NCBI GenBank assembly: GCA_001464585.1
Contig: LNFF01000006.1
Location: 186,001 to 250,000, forward strand
DNA length: 64,000 nt
Direction of reading: 5' to 3'
From: Gammaproteobacteria bacterium Ga0077554
GTDB lineage: Bacteria; Pseudomonadota; Gammaproteobacteria; Ga0077554; Ga007554
Positions within the stretch are counted from its first letter, which is position 1, and every line of letters starts with the position of its first letter. A model generated the notes under the pieces. It had not been told where the DNA came from. It did not search any database and saw only the letters and a list, made by a program, of their open reading frames with translations. Of the stretch, positions 18,323 to 27,320 are shown piece by piece. The position numbers and the translations under genes were made by a program.

Positions 18323-19445
18323 CTATATGTCGAAATCGGCCCAGATGGCGGCATGATCCGAGGCGGCGTCGCTTTTATCTTTGATGGTGTCGTAGTGTGG
18401 AAATAGCGTTCCATTGATTCCACCCCACACTCCCATACGCCAGATGCCGCCCCCTGTCATCGTAGTCATGAGTGCCGGTGAGCATAAAATATAGTCGATC
18501 TTGTTGCTTTTGGTGCCGTTGGCGTATGTGCCAGGTCTTCCACCATCATCAAAATTGAAATTTTCACTGATATCTTTCAGAGGTGAGCCACTACCGCAGA
18601 GAGGTGCTAACGGAACGCTATCGGGTGTGTCATTCAGATCACCGATAACTGCAACAAGTGGATGTGTTTCAACAATTGCGTCATAAATTTCACGAATGCG
18701 TTTGGCTTGCGCTTGCCGCTTTGCATTAGATTCCGCAGCCGAGCCATAGCCTTTACTCTTAAGGTGATTCACCAGCACCCAAAGGGTGTTGCCCTTCGGT
18801 GTTTTGATTTGGTATGTTGCGCAATCGCGCGAAAACAGGGGCTTGCCATTTTTGGCGCGCTCATCCGCATGAGATTGGATAGATTCGATCGGGAATCCCT
18901 CTTTAGTCATAATTGCTACATCAATGCCCCCGTTCGTCATTACCATCAATGAGCATCACATGCCTGTATTCTTCTGCGCCTATCTCAGTCGATGCCAATA
19001 CGAGTTCGTTGAAATGCTTTAATCCAAGGCGGTCTTCAGCCTCTACGACTCCCAGTACGTCCGCGTTAATGTCCTTGATGACACGCGCAGTGTTGGTAAT
19101 CGCTACTGCTTTGACAGGTTCTTGCTTAAGCTCCAACCAGCCAATCCACTCCGCGCGTCCGGTCGCCACGATCTCCGCATCGACAGAGGCCGTTTCTTTT
19201 TTCATTAAGCGCCCGCGATTTTCGCGCAAGACAAAATACGTGGATCCAGGGGCTTTGAGCATCTTATATTTTTCTAAGACACTCAGCATGGCTGCCTTAT
19301 CGGCAGTGCTATAAACGTCTTTGGCAATCAAGGTATTAAACTTGGCATAGTCGGACAATATCGGTTTCCCCTCCGACCAACTGTCGAGATTCATTACTTT
19401 AGCGCGTTCAAACAGGTTTTCTACGTTATAGCTGGCAAGTCTCAT
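18323..19445 (-). pseudogene. Endonuclease/exonuclease/phosphatase-family gene with a +1 frameshift
   Basis: The first frame starts at the ATG at 19445 (MRLASYNVENLFERA) and ends early; the rest continues in another frame. Removing one base from the five-base run at 18927-18931 restores ...NDERGIDVAIMTK, the typical family sequence. The restored product is about 373 residues of the EEP (DNase I-like) fold: N-V-E-N-L-F near the N-terminus, VVEAED, NDERGIDVA, VNHLKSKG, IGDLNDTP and SDHAAIWADF at the end, with the catalytic Glu, Asp, Asn and His residues present. Members cleave phosphodiesters in nucleic acids or lipids. The function would be lost if the shift is real. Confidence 0.82.
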
Positions 19446-20376
19446 GTGATGATCTCCCTTCCTTCTCTAAACCTTCATAAATCCCGCTCATGGCCTGTGT
19501 GGACGCCACATTTTCTTAGTGCTAAACGCGGGCGCATTCGGCGATGTCCTCCTTGCGAGCCTCGGCCACGGCCTGATTGAGGATCTGGCAATATCGTTTG
19601 AAGCTGTTCAAGTCCGCCACACCGCATCTCCGCAGGTTCATGATGCCTCACGTTATGCTGCACAGTGTACGCGCGCACCAGCAAATCACATATCCCCGTC
19701 AGGAGGGTACGTGGTTAGCGTGCCTGGCACGCAGGGCAGCTCCGTCCAGCGTATAGGTGGTGTATATCCAAAGTGACCTCCATGACGAAGAAGAAACCGC
19801 CCGATGTAAGCCTAGCCACCACGCCGAAAACGAACTCCACTGACATCAAGGTTATGCGAAGTTGTCATTGCTGTCATTGCCGAGAAGATCGACCGCATCA
19901 TTGCATTACGCTTGAGTGGACACGGTATCACGGCCACGGCGAAGCTGACCGCGATACCGTGAAAACCAAGTCAAGAGAGTATGGGCGCTTCGTCGGCGCG
20001 CAGAGGCACAGACGTAGGGCTTCGCCTAGAATTACGCCCACTCTACATATTCTGAATGAAACCCGCCAGCCGAGATGCACCAAAGGCACCACTGAAAATT
20101 GTGTGAAAGCGCCACCTGCTGTCCGTGGCTTTGTGAGTGGTCGCTTCTGATCACACGGCAGCCGTTGATCTCGATGCCGTATGACGTGCAGCAATCGACC
20201 CGTTACAGCCAGTCAGGCTGGTCGCATCGAATGTCCGTATCATGCTACGGGTAGACTGGCCCTGCACTTGCAGGAATTGAGTTTGCGGCAGAAACGCTCG
20301 CTTCCTACCCCCCAGCGCTCTACAATGCGAATGAGCTCGCCGGCCAATAACACTATCTGCGTTCAAGGTTTTGCAA
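19446..20376. other. 930-bp stretch without a supported gene
   Basis: The longest gap of the cargo region. A 39-codon minus-strand frame (about 19517-19638, MNLRRCGVADLNSFKRYC) has a fair ribosome binding site and plausible composition but no relative I recognise. A plus-strand frame of 125 codons at 19773 has improbable composition. The region may hold decayed genes. Confidence 0.4.
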
Positions 20377-22674
20377 ATGCCTGTTAGCAAACACAAGTCG
20401 AAAAACAAATCGCACAAACGGAAGGTGAATCAACAAGCCAAGCCGGGCGGTATGGTTTTCATGAAGCATCCCTTTTCTACTTTGCCCCAAGAAGCCGTTC
20501 TTAAAGGGCTGATTGAGATCGGAAAGACTCATCAGGATGAGTTTCCCAATCGGCTTGCTGCAGTCGAAGCTGTTCTGCGGTCTACCGATCCGTTGCTAAC
20601 GATCTCGATGCTCGCGACCTACGGTCTCTTGGGAGGCGTTGATGACAACGGTCATGTCAGTGCCAGTTACAAGGGAGAAGAGTTCAATCAGTCGCATGTC
20701 GAGCTAGTACAGGCACTTTGCCTTCGCATTCCACCCGCCGAGTGCTCGCGAGAATTCCCCAGGCCCGACACCATTCAGCAATTGTTCGATCTGCTACCAG
20801 ATTTGGGTGAAGCCTACTACCAGAGACGTTTTTCTCAACTTCAAGATGAGCGTTCCGACGAAAACAGAGCCGTCATGCTGATCCAGGAGGAATTGCGTCT
20901 TCATACTCAGATCGTTCGCAATTGGGGCTATCTCAGTCGCGTGGTGGGAATTGCGAAGCGCCTCTGCGCACCAATCGACGATGTGTTTCGGGTAGCGGTC
21001 GGCATGCGCGCAACCAGCATGATTGAAATTTTTACCCATTTGATCCAACGACATGATCGGCTGGTCAATAGGCGACTTGGAAGGCTGAGACCGGCATTCA
21101 TTGAAAACACGATTGCCGGGATGCTTGACGCCTACCACAAGGCCAATCCGCATCTGGAGAACTCGACTGCCAAGATGGTCTCCTTCGCAGGCGAACAGGG
21201 AATTACGTTGGAACACATGAAGTTTATGCTCCTGTCCCATTCGGACTTATCCCTTAGTGACACCTATACATTCGATGCTGAAACACTGGCAAAGGAAACC
21301 GGTCTCGAAGTACCGTCGATTACGTCTGCGTTGGATCGCTTGAGCGTTGGCTTTGGCGACCTGACTGACAAGAATCCAGAACACTTCTTTCTTACGAATC
21401 CGGTTTGGACAAAGCCTGTAGTGAAACTTGCGGGCGGTCAGTACTTCTGCGCGATGCCGCAAGTATTCTTCTCCTTCGTGTTCCCAATCCTCGCGGAATT
21501 GCTGGGCAGCAATGGTTCCTCGATGAAAAAGTACGAGAAGCGCAGAGCAGAATTTCTTGAATCTGACATCCGTGAATTGTTCGAGAAGGCATTTCCCGGT
21601 TGCGAGATCAGCACGGGCTACCGTTGGCGAGAAGACACTGACGAGTATGAGAACGATCTGATGGTTCGTGTCGATTCCCATCTCATCCTGGTCGAAGCCA
21701 AGTCCCATTCAATTTCGTGGCCGGCACTGCGTGGAGCGCCAGACCGTGCGCGTCGGCACGTCAAGGAGATACTCCTTGATCCTTCAATTCAATCATTGCG
21801 CCTGGCTACTCGCGTCACGCAAGCACTTGCCGACAAAAACAACAGGGAATCGTTGCTGCCTCACTTCCCGGCGTCCTTGGATCAAGTGCGCACTGTGCTG
21901 CGGTTGTCCGTCACTCTTGAGGATTTCGCCACCCTTCAGACAACACTTCATCATGCCAAGAAGGCGAACTGGATTCCTTCCGATCACCCAATCGCACCGT
22001 GCATTTTGTTGGCCGATCTGGAGGTCGTGTTCGATATCCTCGAATCGACGCCGCACAAGATCCACTACCTGAAACGCCGTGCCGATCTTGAGGCCCATTT
22101 CGACTACAAGGGCGACGAATTAGACCTGTTGGGCTTCTATCTGCAATCAGGCTTCAATGTTGGCGATGCCGAGTATTCCGGGCATCACTTCGCGTTGGTT
22201 TCCATGTCGAAGTCGATTGACCGGTATTACACTGCCCTTGAGGAAGGAATCGTCACTACCAAACCAGCACCGAAGATGACTCGCTGGTGGAAAGACATGT
22301 GTGCCAAGATCGAGGCACGGGATTTTCATCAATGGTCGGATATTGCGAATGTGCTGCTTGGCGTGTCGTTCGAGGATCAGGAAACGATTACCAAGAAATT
22401 CAAGAAAATCGCCAAGAATGTACACAAGAACTGGCGTAAACCCAATCACAACTGCGCGATCATCCTGATTCCGCCGAAAGAACGATCCGATACGCTCGCA
22501 GTTGTCGCGTTTAAAGAGCGCGATAAGGATGATCGCCATACCCGCATGCAGAATGTGGCGGCAGAGGTTTTCGAGAAATCGCATACGGAGCGCTGCTTGG
22601 TAATTGGAATCAACATCGACAAGATGCACTACCCGTATTCGCTGGTTGCTGTGTATTACAGACATCCACAATGA
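20377..22674 (+). CDS. Large PD-(D/E)XK nuclease-like protein of unknown function
   Basis: 765 residues. The N-terminus is lysine-rich (KHKSKNKSHKRK). Around residues 390-440 a nuclease-like core can be seen: FLESDIRELFEKAFPG, then an Asp in YENDLMVRV and Glu-x-Lys in LILVEAKSHS, the order of a PD-(D/E)XK active site. The rest (helical N-terminal half, mixed C-terminal 300 residues) has no motif I know. A TTG at 20371 is possible, but ATG at 20377 is preferred. It stands alone between intergenic regions, next to other nuclease and SOS genes. Its role may be defence or repair; this is not proven by sequence. Confidence 0.68.
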   Translation: MPVSKHKSKNKSHKRKVNQQAKPGGMVFMKHPFSTLPQEAVLKGLIEIGKTHQDEFPNRLAAVEAVLRSTDPLLTISMLATYGLLGGVDDNGHVSASYKGEEFNQSHVELVQALCLRIPPAECSREFPRPDTIQQLFDLLPDLGEAYYQRRFSQLQDERSDENRAVMLIQEELRLHTQIVRNWGYLSRVVGIAKRLCAPIDDVFRVAVGMRATSMIEIFTHLIQRHDRLVNRRLGRLRPAFIENTIAGMLDAYHKANPHLENSTAKMVSFAGEQGITLEHMKFMLLSHSDLSLSDTYTFDAETLAKETGLEVPSITSALDRLSVGFGDLTDKNPEHFFLTNPVWTKPVVKLAGGQYFCAMPQVFFSFVFPILAELLGSNGSSMKKYEKRRAEFLESDIRELFEKAFPGCEISTGYRWREDTDEYENDLMVRVDSHLILVEAKSHSISWPALRGAPDRARRHVKEILLDPSIQSLRLATRVTQALADKNNRESLLPHFPASLDQVRTVLRLSVTLEDFATLQTTLHHAKKANWIPSDHPIAPCILLADLEVVFDILESTPHKIHYLKRRADLEAHFDYKGDELDLLGFYLQSGFNVGDAEYSGHHFALVSMSKSIDRYYTALEEGIVTTKPAPKMTRWWKDMCAKIEARDFHQWSDIANVLLGVSFEDQETITKKFKKIAKNVHKNWRKPNHNCAIILIPPKERSDTLAVVAFKERDKDDRHTRMQNVAAEVFEKSHTERCLVIGINIDKMHYPYSLVAVYYRHPQ

Positions 22675-23008
22675 TCTTGCCTGTAATAGGTGAGCCAGAC
22701 ATAGAAAAAACTGGCTGTTGCCTAATTTCCGGTTTGTCAAAAGCCGACATGTATTGCATGATGATAATTTTACTGGCCAATGGCCGCTTTGGCCGACATC
22801 CGGTCATTCGTAGCAATCACCATGACTGACTGAAACTGGCACACTGCTGCCTGCCAGGCCAATAGCTTGGATACAAATTCTACGACTGCTTCCTGCCTGA
22901 TACCAGACAATCACCTCCATTGGATTTGAGTAATTAATGCGGCGGGTTTGGCGCATAGAACCCACCCCTCGCTGGAAGACAAAAAAAGGCGATAAATTTT
23001 CCTGCCAT
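22675..23008. other. Intergenic stretch between convergent genes
   Basis: About 330 bases with no gene. A foldable segment near 22775-22810 (aatggccgctttggccgaca) resembles short intergenic repeats common in gammaproteobacteria. No clear terminator with a T run. Confidence 0.4.
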
Positions 23009-23419
23009 TTAACCACTCATAATACGCGGCCAGCGATCATGCACCGCATCCTCATGCTCGGGTGTCACCGTCACAATATAGAGGCGTTGTTCATGGCCAT
23101 TCCGGGCGATCAGCCCTTGAAGCCACTGGCCTTTCGTAACATCGTACCAATGCGATTGCCCGGTGATGTCTTTTTCCATAAAGGATTTCACGATGACTTT
23201 GACCGGGCGTGGAAACCATTTGTCCCAGCGTCCCGCGTAGATAGCCTCCAGTCGCGCCCAACCGCCCAGCGGCAAGGCACCGGCCTGTTCCTTGCGTCGC
23301 CCCCAGGGCAGCACGTCAACACGGCCGGATTTAGCGCGCACCGGCAAGGTGGCCTGGGGATTCGGGAAGTACACGCGCACGTCCTGGCCGTTGTGTGCAT
23401 AATACACGCCGCCACACAT
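23009..23419 (-). CDS. Short SRAP-like (YedK/HMCES-related) protein
   Basis: 136 residues. The SRAP family forms a covalent link to abasic sites in single-stranded DNA through Cys2. Here the N-terminus is MCGGVYY, with the Cys at position 2, and the C-terminus has VHDRWPRIMSG, the usual location of the active-site His. The middle GWARLEAIYAGRW matches the family's N-A-R-x-E segment, but with Trp where the key Asn is normally found. It is much shorter than YedK (about 220). It starts 2 bases after the polymerase stop, in a lexA-polymerase-SRAP operon, so it is probably SOS-induced. Whether it is catalytically active is uncertain. Confidence 0.72.
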   Translation of the reverse strand: MCGGVYYAHNGQDVRVYFPNPQATLPVRAKSGRVDVLPWGRRKEQAGALPLGGWARLEAIYAGRWDKWFPRPVKVIVKSFMEKDITGQSHWYDVTKGQWLQGLIARNGHEQRLYIVTVTPEHEDAVHDRWPRIMSG

Positions 23420-23421
23420 GA

Positions 23422-24654
23422 CTATATCGTTTGCCGGTGGCCAAACGGTTTCCATGCGGGGGCAATGACATTTGGCATGGTGGAACGGTGCAGCAACGGC
23501 GCGGGGGCGAGGGTGAATTCGCCGTAGCGTGCGTTGATGCGATCCATGGTGCAATTGAGTGCTTCACGCTTTTGCTGATGGGCGTCCTGAAATAATAAGC
23601 TTTGTTTGTCAGACTGGGGATCCGTGGCGGTGAGTTGCACTTGGTGTATGCCTTCTCCTCTCCAGCATTCGATGAGCATGCGCTGGCACAGCGCCGCGAT
23701 GTCGCGACTGTCTTGTGTCGGCAGTGCGGCGGCATAGGCGCCGCCCAACCAGCCTTGATCAGTGCGCAATCCAATAAAAAACCGCTGTGCCTTGAAGCCG
23801 TGACGGCGCAGGCGTGCACCAACCTTATGCCCCATGTGATGCAGATAGATACGCACCACCTCGGGATCCCGCGTGTTAGGCGGCATGACTTTACCGTGGC
23901 CAATGGATTTGGGGTCAGGCACGACCGTCTCCAACGGGGCGGGATCCAGACCCTGCGCCATTAGCCACATGCGTCTACCGACATTGCCAAAGCGCTGGCT
24001 AAGCGCGCTGATCGGCAGGTTTTTCATGTCACCACAGACGTGTACACCGCGTGCCGCCAGATAACGTCCCACGCCCTCACCAATACCGCACAAGGCGGTG
24101 ACGGGCACATTGCTCAGTCTGGTTTCTGATTCCCAAGGCAATATGACGGTGAGGCCGTCGGGTTTTTCCAGTTTCGCGGCGTACTTGGCGGTAGTTTTAT
24201 CCCCGGACATGCCGACCGAGCACAATAAGCCCGAGGCTTGGAACACGATGCGCTTGATCATGCGCCCGATGTCTTCGACGGAACCATACAGGTGCTGCAC
24301 CGGGGTGATATCGAGAAAGGCCTCGTCCACTGAAAACACTTCTATTACCGGGGTAACCACGGTCAAGGCTTCCATGATGCGGGTAGAGGCTTCGGCATAC
24401 CGTTCTGGATGGGCCGGGCACTGAATAAGGTCCGGACACAGCTGGCGCGCCTGGCGCAGGCGCATGCCGGTTTTGATGCCGTAGGCGCGCGCTTCGTACG
24501 AGCAGGTGATGATGCAGGTGCCTTGAGCACCGTTGGTGATGGCCACCGGTCGGCCCCGCCATTCGGGGTTGTCACGTTGTTCGATGCTGGCAAAAAAAGC
24601 GCTCATGTCGACGAGCGCAATCATGCGCGGCCACGGGGTTATTGGTGAGGTCAT
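23422..24654 (-). CDS. Y-family translesion DNA polymerase
   Basis: 410 residues. Y-family polymerases copy damaged DNA with low fidelity. Motifs: IALVDMSAFFASIEQRDNP (first Asp, steric gate region), CSYEARAYGIKTGMR, VFSVDEAFLDI (the catalytic Asp-Glu pair), GMSGDKTTAKYAAK (loader of the dNTP), and the helix-hairpin CGIGEGVGRYLAARG. Residues about 330-390 form the little-finger part. An ATG at 24660 overlaps the lexA stop (TAATG), but GGAGG is then too close; the ATG at 24654 is better spaced. It is closer to UmuC/DinB-like element-borne enzymes than to chromosomal dinB. Expression is probably controlled by the upstream LexA. Confidence 0.9.
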   Translation of the reverse strand: MTSPITPWPRMIALVDMSAFFASIEQRDNPEWRGRPVAITNGAQGTCIITCSYEARAYGIKTGMRLRQARQLCPDLIQCPAHPERYAEASTRIMEALTVVTPVIEVFSVDEAFLDITPVQHLYGSVEDIGRMIKRIVFQASGLLCSVGMSGDKTTAKYAAKLEKPDGLTVILPWESETRLSNVPVTALCGIGEGVGRYLAARGVHVCGDMKNLPISALSQRFGNVGRRMWLMAQGLDPAPLETVVPDPKSIGHGKVMPPNTRDPEVVRIYLHHMGHKVGARLRRHGFKAQRFFIGLRTDQGWLGGAYAAALPTQDSRDIAALCQRMLIECWRGEGIHQVQLTATDPQSDKQSLLFQDAHQQKREALNCTMDRINARYGEFTLAPAPLLHRSTMPNVIAPAWKPFGHRQTI

Positions 24655-24659
24655 GGCCA

Positions 24660-25256
24660 TTACCTCCTGTATCGACGCAGCAGGGTGGCCAAAACCCCCT
24701 GGATTGTCACCCGCTTGGCGGGGTAGATCATGGCCGCATAGGCCGCGTTGGCGGGTGCCAATTTTATGCGGTCATTAGGGAGGTAGTGGAGGTGTTTGAG
24801 GGTGGCTTCTGTGTTGTCGATGAGCGCCACAACGGTGTCGCCCTCCACAGCGGTATCACCCCGTTCGATGATCGCGTAATCACCATCGAAAATACCGTCG
24901 TCTATCATGGAGTCACCACACACCTTCAGTACAAACCGATGAGGGCTCACCCATTCGGCGAGATCGAGCGTATCTTCACCCGCAATAGCCTCGATGGGTC
25001 GGCCCGCCGCAATGCGCCCCAGTAACGGCAAGGTGGTAGCGCTGGCTATCGGTGCCGGCAGGTAGAGGTGGCGATGCTTGTCCGTCGTGGCGCACAAGAC
25101 ACCTTTGGCAATCAATGCATGTATATAACGATTTACCGTGCCACGTGAGCTGATCTCCAGGGCGGCGCCGATTTCGCTCAGGCTTGGGCTGTGGTCATGG
25201 TGTGTCAGGTAGTCGCCTATAAAGGCCAGCATGCGGCGTTCTAATCGGGTCAGCAT
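24660..25256 (-). CDS. lexA: LexA-like SOS repressor (S24 peptidase)
   Basis: 198 residues, close to E. coli LexA (202). The N-terminal winged helix-turn-helix (about 1-65: PSLSEIGAALEISSRGTVNRYIHAL) binds DNA. Residues about 78-198 are the S24 latent peptidase: GRIAAG is the self-cleavage site (Ala-Gly), KVCGDSMIDDGIFDGDY holds the catalytic Ser, and VVALIDNTEATLKHL the Lys. RecA filaments would trigger self-cleavage and derepress the operon. The frame is open further upstream, but only the ATG at 25256 with SD AGAGGG gives a family-like start. It is followed without a gap by the polymerase gene. Confidence 0.92.
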   Translation of the reverse strand: MLTRLERRMLAFIGDYLTHHDHSPSLSEIGAALEISSRGTVNRYIHALIAKGVLCATTDKHRHLYLPAPIASATTLPLLGRIAAGRPIEAIAGEDTLDLAEWVSPHRFVLKVCGDSMIDDGIFDGDYAIIERGDTAVEGDTVVALIDNTEATLKHLHYLPNDRIKLAPANAAYAAMIYPAKRVTIQGVLATLLRRYRR

Positions 25257-25289
25257 CGGAAGCCCTCTACGGATGGTTGCGAGGGAGGG

Positions 25290-25319
25290 AGTATAAGAGT
25301 ACAAATGGAGTACAGTCAA
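25290..25319 (-). promoter_or_regulatory. lexA promoter with a candidate LexA operator
   Basis: Read on the minus strand: -35 TTGACT (25319-25314), 18-base spacer, -10 TATACT (25295-25290). The spacer contains GTACTC twice, five bases apart, so that GTAC-N7-GTAC forms a symmetric site between the two boxes. It is not the enterobacterial CTGT-N8-ACAG box. It looks more like the GTAC-type boxes I recall for the second LexA of pseudomonads. Autoregulation is inferred. Confidence 0.6.
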
Positions 25320-25505
25320 GCACTCTTTTTGGCTGAGCCAAAGAAAGCGACGTATCAGTGAGTGATGGCGGATGCGCCCCAGTCTTTGTATTAATCTGAA
25401 AAGGTTAATATAAAGCCGCATTACCGGGTAACGTTTAACCGCTCGAAAGAACGACTTCGCTGCCGCGCGAAGGCATATCGAAAACGCTACGGAGCGCGGA
25501 GATAT

Positions 25506-25717
25506 ATGGCCTTCCGCCGTCAGCGCGAAAGCAGTCCCGAGACTACAACACTCCCCGGACCAAAGTGAGCGTTGATCTCGATCATTATGCTCACCTGCGC
25601 CTCGCCTCCTTGGCTGAAGATCTGGGCAAGACGTTCTCCGATACCGTCGTATTGCTGGAAGAGGCCTACTGGAAGACCCGTGACACTGGCATGTTAAAAC
25701 ACCCTCCCCACCCGTAG
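25506..25717 (+). pseudogene. Small ribbon-helix-helix-like protein, probably frameshifted
   Basis: An ATG at 25506 behind GGAG opens MAFRRQRESSPETTT but stops at TGA after 21 codons. The adjacent frame continues with KVSVDLDHYAHLRLASLAED and on through LGKTFSDTVVLLEEAYW, a beta-strand plus two helices as in small CopG-type DNA-binding proteins of mobile elements, ending at 25717. A GTG at 25565 could start a 50-residue version alone. It is divergent from lexA. The family is not certain. Confidence 0.42.
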
Positions 25718-25936
25718 CCAATGACGCGGCGAGCACAGGCGGGGCGTGATGCCTGGCACATCGTTCCTGATGGCGCAACTGGTCTAGGGAGGAGTCCGTT
25801 TCGTTGCCCTACGTGCTCCCGGCACATGGGGCAACCCTCAAATGTGCCATGAAGCGGTCAGTCGATGACGGACTCCATTTTGTGGCACAATGCAATTGTG
25901 TCGCTGCATCCACAACTTACCATGGAGGAAAGCATT

Positions 25937-26983
25937 GTGATTAAAACCAAATCGTATGCTGCAAAAAGTTCATCCAGTCCACTGGCGCCCTTTGAAATTC
26001 ATCGCCGCGCCCCCGGACCCGAAGATGTACAGATTGAAATTCTTTATTGCGGCGTTTGTCATTCTGACCTGCATACGGCCCGCAACGAGTGGAAAAACAC
26101 GATCTACCCTTCCGTGCCGGGCCACGAAATTGTCGGTCGCGTGGTCGCCGTGGGGGAGAAGGTGCGGGGTTTTAAGCTGGGTGATCTTGCAGGTGTGGGT
26201 TGTATGGTCGATAGTTGCGGGCATTGCCATTCTTGCCATGAGGGCGAAGAACAATACTGCGAAAGCGGTTTTACTGGCACCTACAATGGGCCAGTATTTG
26301 GCGGTGAGAATACCTTCGGTGGTTATTCTCAGAGCATAGTTGTCAAAGAGTCCTTTGTACTGCACATTCTGCATGACGAGAAGGAATTGGCGAGCGCCGC
26401 TCCGCTGCTGTGTGCAGGCATCACCACTTACTCGCCTTTGCGTCATTGGCAAGCGGGCCCGGGCAAGAAGGTGGGGATTGTCGGTCTCGGCGGTCTTGGG
26501 CACATGGGAGTAAAAATCGCTCATGCTATGGGGGCTTATGTGGTGCTGTTTACCACCTCTCCAAGCAAGATTGAAGATGGCAAAAGGTTGGGTGCCGACG
26601 AAGTATGTATTTCCACAGACCCCAAACAAATGGCGGCCCATGCCAACCAGCTCGACTTTATCCTGAATACGGTCGCCGCGCCCCACAACCTTGATCCATT
26701 CCTGCAACTGCTCAAACTAGATGGCACCATGACCCTGGTGGGTGCTCCGGCAGAACCTCATCCTTCACCTGGCGTATTTAACCTCATCTTCAAGCGCCGC
26801 CAATTGGCAGGTTCGCTTATTGGTGGGATACGTGAAACGCAGGAGATGCTCGACTTTTGTGCTCAACATAAAATTGTCTCAGATATCGAGGTTATTCCAA
26901 TGGATTACATCAACACCGCCTATGAGCGGATGCTCAAGAGCGATGTTAAGTATCGCTTTGTGATCGATATGGCTAAATTTTAG
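25937..26983 (+). CDS. yahK: NADP-dependent zinc alcohol/aldehyde reductase, YahK type
   Basis: 348 residues (YahK is 349). It reduces a broad range of aldehydes with NADPH. Catalytic zinc ligands are seen in CGVCHSDLH (Cys) and GHEIVG (His-Glu); structural zinc ligands in CGHCHSCHEGEEQYC (four Cys). The Rossmann motif is GLGGLGHMGVK (about residue 175). Further family blocks are LLCAGITTYSPLRHWQAGPG and VAAPHNLD. The frame is open to 25865, but GTG at 25937 with GGAGG eight bases upstream gives a normal N-terminus. It is a single gene; why it sits in this cargo region is unclear. Confidence 0.92.
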   Translation: MIKTKSYAAKSSSSPLAPFEIHRRAPGPEDVQIEILYCGVCHSDLHTARNEWKNTIYPSVPGHEIVGRVVAVGEKVRGFKLGDLAGVGCMVDSCGHCHSCHEGEEQYCESGFTGTYNGPVFGGENTFGGYSQSIVVKESFVLHILHDEKELASAAPLLCAGITTYSPLRHWQAGPGKKVGIVGLGGLGHMGVKIAHAMGAYVVLFTTSPSKIEDGKRLGADEVCISTDPKQMAAHANQLDFILNTVAAPHNLDPFLQLLKLDGTMTLVGAPAEPHPSPGVFNLIFKRRQLAGSLIGGIRETQEMLDFCAQHKIVSDIEVIPMDYINTAYERMLKSDVKYRFVIDMAKF

Positions 26984-27001
26984 AGTTGAAGGTATTTCAA
27001 C

Positions 27002-27319
27002 CTATGAATTGCTCCAGCTGTTGTAGATGCGTTCTGCGTATCCGCTTTTTGCATCACTGAACGCCTGCAACGTGCCAACTCCGGACCGTCGACCACCCAT
27101 GATCGTATGTCCGTTGCAATACTGATAGCCGCCATTCAAGTTTTGATGTTGCTTAAAGGGCTTTGACCCCTTAATCTGTTCAAGTGAGTGGATCGATCCC
27201 TTATGATCTTGCAAACATTCTAAACAAATCTTTACGGCGTTTAACTTGAATTCTTTATCGTGGTTTCTTACTGTACACTGCCGCCAGTGGTGCAAAATTA
27301 ACACTATTCCACGACTCAC
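27002..27319 (-). pseudogene. Possible transposase-orfA-like remnant
   Basis: A 105-codon frame containing NHDKEFKLNAVKICLE, which resembles the N-terminal helix of IS3-type OrfA proteins (KEFK-x-NAV), then unrelated-looking sequence. No inverted repeats or second frame were found. It may be a decayed fragment rather than a gene. Confidence 0.25.
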
Positions 27320-27320
27320 T

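Noticed and set aside
19773-20150. A 125-codon plus-strand frame
   Set aside because: Cys/His/Arg-rich composition with no domain pattern or good ribosome binding site.
27155-27175. A ggctttgaccccttaa string resembling the IS end
   Set aside because: Match too short and no partner end; likely chance.
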